From Aradus depressus (Eukaryota; Arthropoda; Insecta; Hemiptera; Aradidae): a DNA stretch of 64,000 nucleotides. Below the pieces are notes generated by a model. It was not told where the DNA came from, ran no database searches, and worked only from the letters and a program-made list of their open reading frames with translations. The position numbers were made by a program, and so were the translations under genes. Below, piece by piece: positions 46,601-56,389 of the stretch. The stretch lies in NCBI GenBank assembly GCA_963662175.1, contig OY759224.1, positions 30,079,489 to 30,143,488 of the forward strand, in the 5' to 3' direction. Each line of letters begins with the position of its first letter. The stretch's first letter is position 1.

Positions 46601-48414
46601 TCGTAGCCAATTTGAGCAAATGATGGATCGTATGGAACAGTTAAGTTGTAAGTTAGAAACAATAAGTGAAACTAATAAAAAAGAAATAATCGAGTCGGTT
46701 GAGCAAAGGTTTGGGTTGTTTGAAATACAAATAAATGAAACCATAAATAAAAATATAGAGCAACTAAGGGGGGAACAACAAAATAATAACACGAATGAAA
46801 TAATAGCGGAGACAAAAACAGATCTTATTGAAGTTGAAAATAAATGTGAAAATAAATTAATAACAGATGAGAAAAAGAAATTAAATGAAATAGGTAATGC
46901 TCAGAAAAATGAATTAGAAATAAGTAAAAGCAAATCAAATAGAAAGGAAAATAGAAAGGAAAATAGAAAAATAAAATTGAACAAAGAAATAAATAAAGAT
47001 TATATTCCGTTTAATGCATTATGTCGGATAGGGTTTATTAGAAAAAGTTATACAGTTTCAAAAATATCCAAAGATAAAATAAAAAACAAAAATATCGTTA
47101 TCTTGAAAGTAAAATTAACAGAAATAAATTATAAGAAAATTTGTAAAGGAAATTTGGGCCCTATTTGCCAAGAAAGTTGTGATAAGAAAAAATTAAAGAA
47201 AACTAATAAAAGAAAAGCTAAAGTAATGTTGCAGCCAAATTCTAGGAGAATTAGATATCGGAAGATAAAGTTGTACAAATATGGAAATAAACAGAAACAA
47301 AGTGCTTACTTTAAAATACCAAAACTAATAGGCTTAATTAAAAATCACACTAAATTAAAGAAAATTAAAAATCACAAGAAATTTAAAAAAAAAAAAATGT
47401 TTCCTTCAGATAAACCGATGGATTATTTTTGATAACAAGGAACTCGTAATTGGATTTTTGAATGAACTTATGGCTATGATTTGTGTTTTTATAAATATAT
47501 TTTTCTTAAATCATAATAATTAAAAATAAAACTAAATTATAAATTAAAAGTAATCAGCTAATGAATAAATTGTTTTTATTACGAAGTATCAAATAATAGC
47601 TGTGTTGTGTGTTTTTCACCTTGGAAATAAAGATTTAAAAAAAAAAAAAAAAATCTTAAATTGATAAGGCGAAACTATTGAAATCGATAATAAAATAATA
47701 AATAAATCAAAATATAATAAAATCCGCATTGGTAGTTTGGTAACGAACTAATATCACTTATAAAACTGATATCACTAAACCAACTAGTTGATGGAAGATA
47801 GATTCTGGTGGAGAGACGGACTGCAACTAACGGGATTCTGTGGAACAGAGAGGTAGTACACACTTCAAATAGGATTATGATAGTTTGACCCATATAAACA
47901 ATGCATGTAGGTCTGACCTAATGACCGATATCTAGCTAAAAAAAAATTGTAATATAATTCGATTCTTGATATTTTGTGAATCTGTGATGTAGAGAGAATT
48001 TATTGAAGTCTTATGTCATGTTGTAAAAATAATAATAATAACATAATAATTATCATTTGTGACTTGTCGGTCTTTGCTATGGCAATTTTGTTTTGATCAA
48101 GTATGACCTCTTATATCTTCAAATCATGAGAGACCTTGCTCCATGTGTGTGTGGATCGGCTTGTCTGGGTCATATAAGCCTCGCTTAATTATATGTGTTT
48201 TCTTTCTTAGTTTATGAAACTGAATTTGTTTTTTAAAAACAAAAAAAAAAAAAAAAAAATTGTTTGTTAGTTACCTTTATATAAAAAAAAAAAAAAAAAA
48301 TTATGGTTTATATGAAATTGTACATGTTATAATTATAATATTGGTTAGAGGATTGATTGCATAAGTATTTAAAAATGTTAGAAAGAAAATATTGTATTAT
48401 TGAAGAGAGAGAGA

Positions 48415-48447
<33 letters not shown>

Positions 48448-50026
48448 TGTTTGCTAAGTACCTGTACCATTGTTTAAAAAAAAAAAAAATGTTTGCTAAG
48501 TACCTGTACTATTGTTTACCTGTACTGTACCTGTATTATATAAAAAAAAAAAGAAAAGAAACTGTTTTCTAGTTACCTGATTATTATAAAAAAAAAAAAA
48601 AAAAGAATGTTTACATGAAATTTTATATGTTATATTGTTTAAAATATTGGTTAGATGGTTTATTGAATGTAGTATTTAAAAAAAAAATATTATGGTGTTT
48701 GTGATGGGGTATTTATAAAAAAAAAAAATATTTATTTTCTTCGTTTCATTTTTTTTTCATTTAAGGGAAAGGATATGTAGCATGTAGAAATAAGGGGGGG
48801 TATTTTAATAAATAAAGAAATATAATAAAGCCATTAACGGGATGTCAGTACTGAGGACTTAAGCAGGGTGGGGGAAGAGAGAGAGAACAGTGGAAGGAGG
48901 GGGAAACGAGTGTGTCGGTGGTTGGAGATAGAGAGTGAAGGAGGAAGGTTGTGGTTGAAGAGAGAGAGAGAGTGGAAGTGGACGGTTCGTTTTTTATGAG
49001 AGATTTCGCTGGAGTAGTGAAGAGTTTTTGTTTGGAGTTGGAAGTCTGGAGGAAGTCAGGAAAAAAGGCAGATTGATGGAAAATTAAAGGAAGGATCGGA
49101 GAGCCGTATGATGAACTAAGAAGAGCAGTGGAGAAGGATTGAAGGACAGATGGTGACCAAGTGAGTGAAAAAAAAATAATTATAAAAAATAAAACAAATA
49201 AATGTTATATGATCATGTCTCCAATTTATGTAAAGATTTAAAAAAACAAAACAAAAAAAAAAAAAAACTCTATTTTATCAATTTTTTTTATTAAAAGAAT
49301 TCATTTCCCATAACTAGTTTTTTTTTCAACAAGATAAATAAAAAATAAAGAGGAACTAGTAATTGTTTCAGTATATATATTTATACAATGAAGAAAATGT
49401 AAACGATATTTCGTAAAATATAAAATGTACGAAATAGAAATAACGTAAATAATATTTCCTAAATATATATATACGTAAGAGTATATGGTGAAGGAAAGGA
49501 TTATATGGTGAAGAAAAGGTAAACAATATTTCGTAAAGGATAAAACGTAAGATAGAAAACGTAAATAATACTTCCTAAGGTACCTATAAGATATAATTGT
49601 ATAAGGTAAAGAAAGGTACACTTTGAAAAAAAAATGAAATTAAACTATTCCCAATTTTTCAAAAAAAGTTTAAATAAAAATGATTAAAAACTTTGAAAAT
49701 AACTTATTATTTTTATAGGACTGTTTTGATCCGGCCCGGAGGACCAATATGTACACGCCGGGTGTATGTATAACTGGTAAAAGTGGACTGTATATAAAAA
49801 AAGGTAAAAATGAAAGCATGGCCTCTACTCACGGCATGGGTGAACGAGGTCAAGGTTAGGTGAAGGACCAGGTTAGATGGTCAACAATTGATGTTCAACA
49901 GATCAGCGAGGGATCCAGTCAGATGATCAACAACTACTGATGAGTTCTGGTCCGCTCCTCTCCTCATAGATTGCGCTAGCTGCAACGGCCTAGTGGCGCT
50001 GCGATGTACACTCACTATAAGGCAGG

Positions 50027-50058
<32 letters not shown>

Positions 50059-53000
50059 AGGAATAAGGAAATGCCAGGCCTCAACAGGGTTTAACTTGAC
50101 TTACTCAGTTGGCTATAATGAAAAAGTGCCGACAAAGAAGACGGCACGCTAAATGTTTATGCTAATATTTTTAAAAAAATAAAAATATTTGTCATGTGCA
50201 TTTTACAGCAAATTCCGTTTAATTCGGACGGGGTCCGGTTCCATCTAGTCCGGATTAGCGTGACTCTACTGTACTAGTACACCAGACGTCTAAAGGAACT
50301 TAGTTCTTCTCTGACGGACTTGGTCTTCATTATATACACTGAAAGTTGGCTGTCTCCAGAAATCTCAAATCTCTCTCTCTCACTAAATACTTCAACGTGT
50401 ACAGATTCGACCTCTTTCAGTAGTTGTTCTAGAGGAGGAGGCGTTCATGTCTCTGCCAACAAGAAACTAATCTGGACACCAGAACTGCTGAGGTTTAACA
50501 GGTGTTTCTCTAAATTTTCACACCACCTCGATTATTCTCAGCTGTCTCTACGCTCTCCACGACAGTCCTCTGGAATACAATTAAAAGCATAGTTCAAACT
50601 TGGCAGCCATCACCTCTTAGTTACCAGACTCCTTCATCTTCGGCGGAGATTACAACTTGCGACTTAGTACCTTAGATACCTTTAGTTTAATAGACTTAAA
50701 TCAACAATTTCATTAAAAGTTTAATATTATGTTTCGAGAGTGTAAAAATACGAATATCCAATTATTTTTATAAAATTCAATAACATTTTTATATTTAGAA
50801 AATTTATTTTAGAACATGGAAGGTATGTATGGTTCTCCATACCGATAGTTTAGTTAATCATCGGATTTCCTGTGATAAAAGTAAGATTTGAATAAGCACC
50901 GAGGAAGAACAAACAAAATTCATTTGATGGTCTGTCAAAAATATGTATATATTAAATCACATCCAGGTTGTGTCCAGTTCCTGGAACTCATTTGTCAGAA
51001 AATATAATTTGTGGATCGAAAATTCTGAGAACCCGTGTGTAAATTTGAAGATTAACTAATTATACATTCTGAAGATGCTCGAATGGGCGATATATAAATG
51101 ATACTTAAAATAAGATACATTTGGAGACAAATCCTATAATATATTTGTTTAGAAGTTCCAAAAACCAATCTAAGTATTAAGAAATCAAACTTTGGGCACT
51201 TAATTTGGACTTTGCAAACTTTTTTAAAAAGCCTTATACGGCACTGCAGCCTTGTGCTTCTCCAGGAATGCCCTGAGGCAGTCTCCAGTAGCCCACCGCT
51301 CCAACCAACCTGACCCCTGTTTATAGTTTCCTGTCATATTCTTTTGAGTCCTCGCACTCCTCAGTACAAGGAAGTCGGGCTCTGCTTATACAAAGAGGCA
51401 TAATTATTAATATGTGTTTTTTGTTATAGGGAAGAAACGTATGGATCTCCTTGGGCTTTGGTGACCACAATTGCCTCCCTTCTGGCTGCCGACATGTATC
51501 CACTCTCGTCATTTCTCCATCTGAAGACTGGACTTCTCCTAAGTCTTGCTTCTATCGTTAGTATCATTATAAATAATATATAATTTTGTATGTTTGTCCA
51601 TCATCATGGGAAAATGGCTAAAAATATTACAACCAAAATTTTAGTGCAGCAAGAGCCCAGTGCCAGTACTAGCCCTGGGTGACTGTGGAGTTTTGATGAA
51701 CCAGGTATGGGCCTGTTCCCCCCGAGGTCTCCGGTTCTCTGCCGGCCCCTCCAGTCTTCTTCTTGCCTCCTATGGGGTCTATCTGCTCGGAGATCAGCCT
51801 GCTCTCTCCCACCTCACCACAGGTAGGCTACAGTTTTATACATTAACTGACTCCTCGTGTATTACTGATGTAAATATATAATGTTTCAGCTGTTGAAAGT
51901 GAGCTAGTTACAGTAGATACGTGTAGTAGCACCAAAGGTGGCAAGTCTTCAGCCACATACCCTTTGCGAGCAGCCGTCTGGCTTTATTGGCAGTGCGATA
52001 AATACTCCAGCCAGGACATGCACCGACTTAAGACTCTTATAGAGTGAGTATTCTTCTCTGATTATTGGCCATAAAAATTATGATTATTTTTAATTTCCCA
52101 GCTTTACGAAGTATAGGGGAAGTTATGTAATCGGTCAAAAATTCGATGCTGTATCGACACAAAATTTCATATGTGAATTCAAAAACACATATGGACGACA
52201 CGTATCAATTTGCAGGGGAATCGGCAGAAGGTAAGGGGGGGATCAGAGGAGGCTCAACTCATAAACCCCAATAACTGCCGATATAATGAATGTATGACAT
52301 GAAATTTCTTATTTAAAGTAAAAATCCAATGTGGACATAACCTGTCAAATCTCAGCAATATCGACTGAAGGAAAGGGAGGGGACTCAATTAAAAAACCCT
52401 AATAAATTCCGATTTAATGAATTTATCGACACAAAATTTAGTATGAGGATTTAGAAGCCCTCTTGTAAATCAACTGTTGAATATTAGCGCAAATGGTCGA
52501 CTGGTTTTGAAGAGGGAGCGAAAAGTTAATAGATTAATTCGTTCTGGGGAAGTGCATTGCCGGTGATACACCGATGACTTTTTGTAATTAAAAATGTGAG
52601 CCGTTCAAAAAAAAAAAAGTAAAACGATTAACATATTTTTACTTTTGAATTCTTTATTTTATTATTATTAACTATTCCAGTTTTGGCTGGGTGTTAAATA
52701 TATGCAGACTGAAGAGATCCTAGTCGCTGCACAGTTTCCTCAGTGTGAGGAAAAAAGTTTCCTACGGGTATTATACCCATAGGCAACTCAAATGGCTGAT
52801 ACTTGAGTATCAGTCGCGTCTCTTCGGAATTGCCTAATGTGAGGTTGGTCTTACCTGCTCAGGTTTAGTTACCTGAGGTAGGAGTCTTAAACGAGTATCT
52901 GACATCGCATAGACTCAGGATGATAGCTTAATGTCCCATCCGAAGGATGGCATGCTAAATTTTTTTTTTTTTACCTCCCAAATAAAAAAAACTGTTTTTT

Positions 53001-54114
53001 GTTACGTTTTATTTATATTATAAACCGAAGTTCACAAGTATCTGTAAGAAACCACCTCCTATGAATGAGGAAGGTCTTTTTGGAAAAATTAAAACTATCT
53101 ACCTCTTTTCCAGAATATTTGGAATACCATTTCTGGAGGAATTAGGATTTAATGATGAAGAGATTTCAAGTTTTTTACTAAATAAAGAGTCTTCAAAGAG
53201 CTCCAAGCCAACCGCTTTCATTTCTTCCAGTGATTTTCGTGAAGTACGTTTAAAAAAGTATCTTTAATTCTGTACCATTTGGGAAAAACTAGGCAAGTCC
53301 AAAATCACAGGTTTTCAGGGCAGCGCTTTGAAGTTTTCTGTTTTCAGTGTAAATCGAATTTGTTTGATAAATTATTTTTCCAACCGCCACTATCCAACAA
53401 TTTCTCCATATTTTATTATGGAATGCATATATATTTAATTTTGTAATTTTATCAAACATTTTTAGGACTTATCTAAAATTGCACCCTCACTTATCTAGTT
53501 AATCACCCGAAATCAAAAGAATTGTCTATTTTACACCATCACCTACCTAGTTATTCACGTACTTATCTAGTTTTTGCCAATGAAAGAAGCGTTTCAGAAC
53601 TGCATAACGGTAATTATCTCTTTACCGCATCTGGGCAAATGTTTCTATAAGCAAGATAAATACGTTGAACCAATTTTAGGACACGAACGCGGTTTTGATA
53701 AAAATAGATAAATGCAATTGTATAAATCCATAAGTTAATTTCCGAGTTGTCTAAAAATGTCCACTGTGTTTTCAAGAATACCATTGACATTACGACTTGC
53801 ATACTTTTACAGGATGTGTAGGACACCAATAGGGTTGCCCAGAGTATTTATCTCATTTTGGACATAAATCGACTTATCTACTTTTTCCCAAATGGTACAA
53901 AATTATGGTATGCCATGCTTTTCAAGTACATTTACGGATAAAATTAACTGAACATGAAATCTCCCGATGTTCTATTTGTCTTCCAGTTTATAGATGTGAT
54001 CTCTGGACATCAGGTTGAGATGTCTCCAACGGCAAGTCTCCTTATTAAAAACTATTTTGTCGCAAGCAGAAGAGAGAGACCTGAATGTCTACCCTTAAAA
54101 GCAATCAAAGTTTT
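37609..54114 (+). CDS. MCMDC2: MCM domain-containing protein 2 (MEI-217/MEI-218 homologue), partial, 9 exons visible
   Basis: Exons: 37609-37807, 38160-38388, 38815-39032, 40065-40245, 51430-51556, 51645-51822, 51890-52043, 53114-53243 and 53987-54114, about 514 codons with matching phases. The last donor (GTAAGT at 54115) leads past the window, so the C-terminus is missing. MCMDC2 is an MCM-like meiotic protein needed for crossover formation; in flies the split MEI-217/MEI-218 pair acts with REC in a meiotic MCM complex. Support, from remembered family organisation: N-terminal YLDKSGELQKL; a zinc-ribbon-like CX4C...CX2C (FECQKVNC...GKCEECGK, about residues 149-175); EIGTRYSVIYVM; SSFLHLKTGLLLSLAS; VPVLALGDCGVLMNQV; VEMSPTASLLIKNYFVASRR. 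Weak point: the exon 2 donor. The frame reaches TAA at 38410, and only a poor donor (CAT|GTTAGA at 38388) keeps phase with exon 3; a small exon may be missing. Confidence 0.87.
38660..38684 (+). repeat. Poly-G run
   Basis: Twenty-five consecutive G in the second MCMDC2 intron, preceded by T8. Length is likely unreliable in the assembly. Confidence 0.9.
39095..39445 (+). repeat. ACTTCCCCAG-family repeat, diverged
   Basis: It has the GAGTTTTCAACGGAATGTCA word, GCCAAATCTACCGAAGGAG and AATAACTGCCGATGTAGTGA, in family order. Both ends are eroded. It lies in the third MCMDC2 intron. Confidence 0.55.
40547..40871 (-). repeat. BEL/Pao 3' LTR
   Basis: 325 bp with a G-run near 40825-40848. It is nearly identical to 49750-50086, with one visible substitution (GTGGTGCTGCG against GTGGCGCTGCG) apart from the G-run. 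Confidence 0.9.
41045..43321 (-). pseudogene. BEL/Pao pol: RT, RNase H, residual integrase, DUF5641
   Basis: On the minus strand the frame runs through reverse transcriptase (LRVVFDASCKSS, FTSDISRMYRQI with the motif A Asp, YGLSASPYLALRTL, and DVYIDDVLTGA as the catalytic motif with YIDD). RNase H follows (VGFCDASERGYCAVVY, VPRLELCGALLL), then the start of the integrase region (VGHLRVGGIL). From there it jumps to RRPVRTSHFLIGAPLLAVPE and a DUF5641-like end (WRLGRVLEVHRGQDGVVR). The zinc-binding and DDE core domains, normally about 250-300 residues, are absent without loss of frame. It is in frame with the upstream gag frame, separated by a TGA. Confidence 0.88.
43382..45535 (-). pseudogene. 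BEL/Pao gag and protease region
   Basis: The likely true start is the internal MPKTMKTE (ATG near 45496), because upstream codons run through the Gypsy insertion junction at 45528. Features in order: a DUF1759-type gag domain (LPTFNGSLKGWTPFYEQF, ALLNKYQNK); Cys/His knuckles (CPVCKLHHTIYKCP, CFNCLKGTHLQPRC, CLTCGARHH); and a retropepsin-like protease with VLIDSGAQTYFV. The frame ends at TGA 43382-43384. The next ATG-initiated frame (43321) is in the same phase 60 nt later, so the TGA interrupts what is normally one polyprotein. It fits a CpG transition. Confidence 0.87.
45528..46123 (+). repeat. Ty3/Gypsy-like 5' LTR
   Basis: 596 bp, TG...CA. It contains a GA-rich stretch (45620-45735) and AATAAA-like words near its end. 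Confidence 0.9.
46125..46142 (+). other. Primer binding site, tRNA-Lys type
   Basis: TGGCGCCCAACGTGGGGC is the exact complement of the 3' end of animal tRNA-Lys(CUU), including CCA. It lies one base after the LTR. A second partial copy (TGGCGCCCAACGT) occurs at 46188-46200, preceded by the LTR-end-like TTTCAT. Confidence 0.85.
46329..47432 (+). CDS. Gag-like protein of the non-autonomous Ty3/Gypsy element, 367 aa
   Basis: This is the single intact frame of the element, with its ATG about 190 nt after the primer site. The N-terminal 80 residues are acidic and glycine-rich. Residues about 90-150 look like a coiled coil (FEQMMDRMEQLSCKLETI, then FEIQINETINKNIEQLR). From about 200 on the protein becomes extremely Lys/Asn-rich and basic, ending KKKMFPSDKPMDYF. 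No zinc knuckle, protease or RT motif is visible. Position between primer site and LTR makes a truncated or reshaped gag the natural reading. The basic half may be read from formerly untranslated AT-rich sequence. Codon use (AAA, AAT, ATA) is far more AT-rich after codon 150 than before, which suggests a composite origin. Confidence 0.6.
   Translation: MADEDTGESTHSMAGEQGPEFVYDGEAGELAAGMDGIGSGLGGLGLRNVDSDVRESGFVEGTGENAMIVTSPLIGRSNSGDEDENKNNPFNRSQFEQMMDRMEQLSCKLETISETNKKEIIESVEQRFGLFEIQINETINKNIEQLRGEQQNNNTNEIIAETKTDLIEVENKCENKLITDEKKKLNEIGNAQKNELEISKSKSNRKENRKENRKIKLNKEINKDYIPFNALCRIGFIRKSYTVSKISKDKIKNKNIVILKVKLTEINYKKICKGNLGPICQESCDKKKLKKTNKRKAKVMLQPNSRRIRYRKIKLYKYGNKQKQSAYFKIPKLIGLIKNHTKLKKIKNHKKFKKKKMFPSDKPMDYF
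47640..48775 (+). repeat. Homopolymer-rich interior of the Gypsy derivative
   Basis: Repeated A-runs of 12-25 nt alternate with short related segments such as ATGTTTGCTAAGTACCTGTA (near 48447 and 48490) and variants near 48262 and 48563. It looks like a degenerate tandem array of 60-100 bp units. No coding signal was found. The polypurine tract for plus-strand priming lies at its end. Confidence 0.65.
48776..49370 (+). repeat. Ty3/Gypsy-like 3' LTR
   Basis: 595 bp. By eye it is identical to the 5' LTR except for one base in an A-run, so the insertion is very young. Confidence 0.9.
49375..49749 (-). other. BEL/Pao 5' leader, remaining part
   Basis: AT-rich leader between the BEL 5' LTR and the Gypsy insertion. 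It contains two or three diverged copies of a roughly 100-bp segment (ACGTAAATAATA, TATGGTGAAGAAAAGGTAAA) and the primer binding site at its upper edge. Confidence 0.6.
49750..50086 (-). repeat. BEL/Pao 5' LTR
   Basis: 337 bp, longer than the 3' LTR only through its G-run (about 50030-50060). Confidence 0.9.
50680..51429. other. MCMDC2 intron without recognised feature
   Basis: AT-rich intron DNA with a slightly GC-richer patch at 51235-51370. No repeat family of the window was recognised. Confidence 0.35.
52094..52554 (+). repeat. ACTTCCCCAG-family repeat, good copy
   Basis: It begins TTCCCAGCTTTACGAAGTAT and continues AGGGGAAGTTATGTAATCGG. Modules recur at AACTGCCGATATAATGAATG and near 52410. 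It ends GCGAAAAGTTAATAGATTAA, then TTCGTTCTGGGGAAGTG. Both termini are clear, so this copy best defines the family. Confidence 0.7.
52855..52995 (-). repeat. SINE fragment
   Basis: Central SINE region on the minus strand (GGGAGGTAAAAAA, GCCATCCTTCGGATGGGACA, GTCAGATACTCGTTTAAG) in the intron before MCMDC2 exon 53114-53243. Confidence 0.65.
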
Positions 54115-54195
54115 GTAAGTATACACAAAATTGTAATTTGAAACAATGATTTCATTCAGCTTATTAAACAAAATAATTTGAAAAAATTTCGGTGT

Positions 54196-54485
54196 TGTTG
54201 CTCTCCCACTGAAATAACTTACCGATTTGTGTGAAAATCAATAGGCATCCTACTGCAGGACTTATGAAACCTTCTACCAAATTTTGTGTGATATGTTTTT
54301 TAGTTATTAGTTTTTAAGATGAGCCTTCACCCCTTCTGATAGTCTTCCCTTTGTCCGATCTCATTGCAAATTCACCACGATAGACAACACTTTTTTATTT
54401 TTATTTTTCGATTCAGGAATCGGAAAACATAAAATTTCCATTTAAACATTCAAGATCGAATTTCTAACTTAAAATAGGAAAATAT
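54196..54485 (-). repeat. ACTTCCCCAG-family repeat
   Basis: The minus strand has the CATGTTTTCCGATTCCTGAA-like word, a module reading CTATTGATTTTCACACAAAT inversely, and GTGGGAGAGCAAC at its end. Confidence 0.55.
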
Positions 54486-55279
54486 AAAGTAAGAAAGGGC
54501 TGTGTTAGCAGATTTTAATGTTTTGGTATTTCTGAAATGAATAGAACACAGATGTAGTGATCGTTCTTACTTCCCCAGTTTTACGAAATATAGGGGAAGT
54601 AATGGAAACGGTAAGAAATTCGATGCTGAGTTTTCAACGAAATTTCATGTTTTCCAACACCTTTATATCAAAAATGAAAAAAAAAAAAAAAAAAATGTCT
54701 GTCTGAACACAATAATCCCCGATAGATTGTTAAGTCAACAAGGTTCATAATGTAAACACACTGCTAATCCCTCTCTGGGTCTGATACTCAGTCCCAGTCT
54801 CCAACAACAACACACTTTATTTGGACCAGAACATCTTGGTTCTTCACACAAAGTATAAAATGGAAAATATAAAATGAAATTAATTAATAATAATGTCTTG
54901 GTATAATCTTGGTTTGAGCCTTCTGTGGAGAGTAGGCTGGCCAAGATTGTAGTGGGCTGCTCCAGAACACAGGCCTAGTCTTCCGTGGTAGTTATCTACT
55001 AAGGACCTTAAATAGGCTGCGACCCGAGGAACTCCCAGTTCCTCATGGAGTTGGCTGTTTCGGATAAACCATGGTGCATTCAGAGACACGAAGAATTTTG
55101 TTCTGAAATGTTTGTAGTCGTGTTGTGAGTGAAGGACTGGCGCCATGCCATATTGGACAAGCGTATGTTAACAATGGGAGAAGTAACGCTTTGTATAGGA
55201 GCAGTGTGCAAGAGTGTTTGAGGGGTGTGTTGCGGTTAATGAGTAGATAGAGATGTTTTAAACGGGTGCATGCTTGTGT

Positions 55280-56389
55280 AAGTTTTGTGTTGATGTGAAG
55301 TTTCCATGTGAGCCGTGTGTCTAAGAATACACCAAGGTACCGGACAGCCTGATCTTTAGGGTTCCATGGAATGGGAAGTCCGTCAACCCGCAGTCTACTC
55401 TGGTCCTCTGTAAAAAAGGGCTAAAATCTTCGCTTCTATTTTACTGGCGTTCAACTGAAGCTTCCATCGAGCGAACCAGCTGGAGACGTGGTTGATAGAA
55501 GTTTGTAACATGTCAACTGCTGTCTGGAGGTCTTCATGTTGACACATAAGTAGTGTGTCGTCTGCGTATAGTGCTAGAGTGGTATTACATGCCTCGGGGA
55601 TGTCGCAGCAGTATAAGCTGAAGAGGAGGGGACTGAGGATAGCTCCCTGTGGCACTCCCGCCAGAATACTACGCTTGGAGCTGAGGATGTTGTTGACCCT
55701 CACTTGAAACGTCCTGTTCTCCAAAAAGGAATCAACGATCTTTTCCAAGTACTGTGGAGCCCATGTCTTCCTCAGCTTATAGCGGAGACCTTCATGCCAC
55801 ACCGAGTCGAACGCGGAAGCTACATCTAAAAAGACAGAGGTTGTATATGTCTTCTGTTCGAAACCATTCACAATCTTTTCCGAGACCCGAGCTGGTGCAC
55901 AGATGAATGATTATGTTTGAAACCAAACTGGTGAGCTGGAACAATTCCTGCGCTTTCCAGGTGAGAACCCAGTCTTCTCAATATTAATCGTTCGAAGATC
56001 TTCGACAACGAGTTCAGAAGGCTTATAGGCCGATAGCTGTCCGGCTCTTGCTTGGGCTTACCATGTTTATGGAAGACGATTACAACCGCGTTTTTCCAAT
56101 TTCGAGGAAAATAGCTCCATCGCAGGCATGCGTTGAACAGACCGGTTAGAAAGGCTATACTCTTGGGTGGCAGCTTCTTCAGCACTATGTTCGGAATGAG
56201 ATCCTCACCGGGGGCCTTGTTGTTTGCTAAGTTTGTTATTAATGTTGTGATTTCTGAGGGAGTGGTGAACTTGATGAAATTTTCAACAGTTTGTGTCGGT
56301 ATGGATAGATATGTGTGTACAGTGGTGTTCATGTCTGTGTTAGCAGTGTCATGTGTGCGGTACTTTTGTTCGTTGCCAGGATTTCGCAT
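55280..56389 (-). pseudogene. Jockey-like ORF2: reverse transcriptase domain
   Basis: It is read in two or three frames on the minus strand. 56389-55868 gives NNKAPGEDLIPNIVLKKL and SYRPISLLNSLSKIFERLI. 55871-55395 gives FLDVASAFDSVWHEGL (motif A), GVPQGAILSPLLFSLY (motif B) and LALYADDTLLM (motif C). Further frame changes below 55395 carry the thumb region (VRYLGVFLDTRLTWKLHI). The catalytic residues survive but the frame does not. Some residues are lost at the 55870 junction. Confidence 0.85.

Larger units (their letters stand above)
45528..49370 (+). mobile_element. Ty3/Gypsy-like non-autonomous LTR element (gag-only)
   Basis: LTRs 45528-46123 and 48776-49370 begin TGTAGCATG and end GTAATTGTTTCA. 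They flank a 2.65-kb interior with a tRNA-Lys-type primer site (46125-46142), one 367-codon frame (46329-47432), a long A-run-rich non-coding part, and a polypurine tract (AAGGGAAAGGA just before 48776). A 4-bp duplication GTAT flanks it (45524-45527 and 49371-49374). No protease, RT or integrase is present, so mobilisation must be in trans. The LTRs look identical except for a homopolymer, making this the youngest layer of the nest. Confidence 0.85.
40547..50086 (-). mobile_element. BEL/Pao LTR retrotransposon with integrase-core deletion
   Basis: LTRs 49750-50086 (5') and 40547-40871 (3') start TGTTGAGG and end GTGTACA on the minus strand. They flank gag, protease, RT and RNase H. A 5-bp target duplication GGGTT is seen at 40542-40546 and 50087-50091. 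The primer site after the 5' LTR (TGGTCCTCCGGGCCGG, just below 49750) resembles the complement of a tRNA 3' end, perhaps tRNA-Tyr with two mismatches. The polypurine tract GGTGGGGGG lies just above 40871. The LTRs differ by one substitution and G-run length, so insertion is recent. The integrase core is missing, and a Ty3/Gypsy element splits the leader at 45528-49370. Confidence 0.9.
40418..50271. mobile_element. Tigger/pogo-like MITE, split by the BEL element
   Basis: Ends are CAGTAGAGTCCCGCTAATCC (40418) and its inverse AGTCCGGATTAGCGTGACTC then TACTG (to 50271). They match over about 24 bp with one mismatch and are flanked by TA on both sides (40416-40417 and 50272-50273). Removing the BEL insertion and its 5-bp duplication leaves about 309 bp. 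A CAGTAGAGTC-type terminus with TA duplication is typical of pogo/Tigger relatives. No transposase remains. Confidence 0.75.
40262..50672 (+). mobile_element. LINE endonuclease fragment split by nested insertions
   Basis: Remaining pieces are 40262-40415 and 50286-50672. The right piece reads DLVFIIYTESWLSPEISN, then CSRGGGVHVS and, in another frame, a FIFGGDYNL-like segment near 50633. These resemble the Glu, Gly-Gly and Asp/Asn blocks of an apurinic-type LINE endonuclease. The left piece contains a short NFLLMSNIR-like stretch, as expected just upstream. It is frameshifted and old. The Tigger-like element lies between the pieces. Confidence 0.5.

Noticed and set aside
46394..46792. 132-codon minus-strand frame
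   Set aside because: It is antisense to the intact gag-like frame and shows no domain features.
48357..48572. 71-codon frame with poly-Lys
   Set aside because: It arises from A-runs in the non-coding part of the Gypsy derivative.
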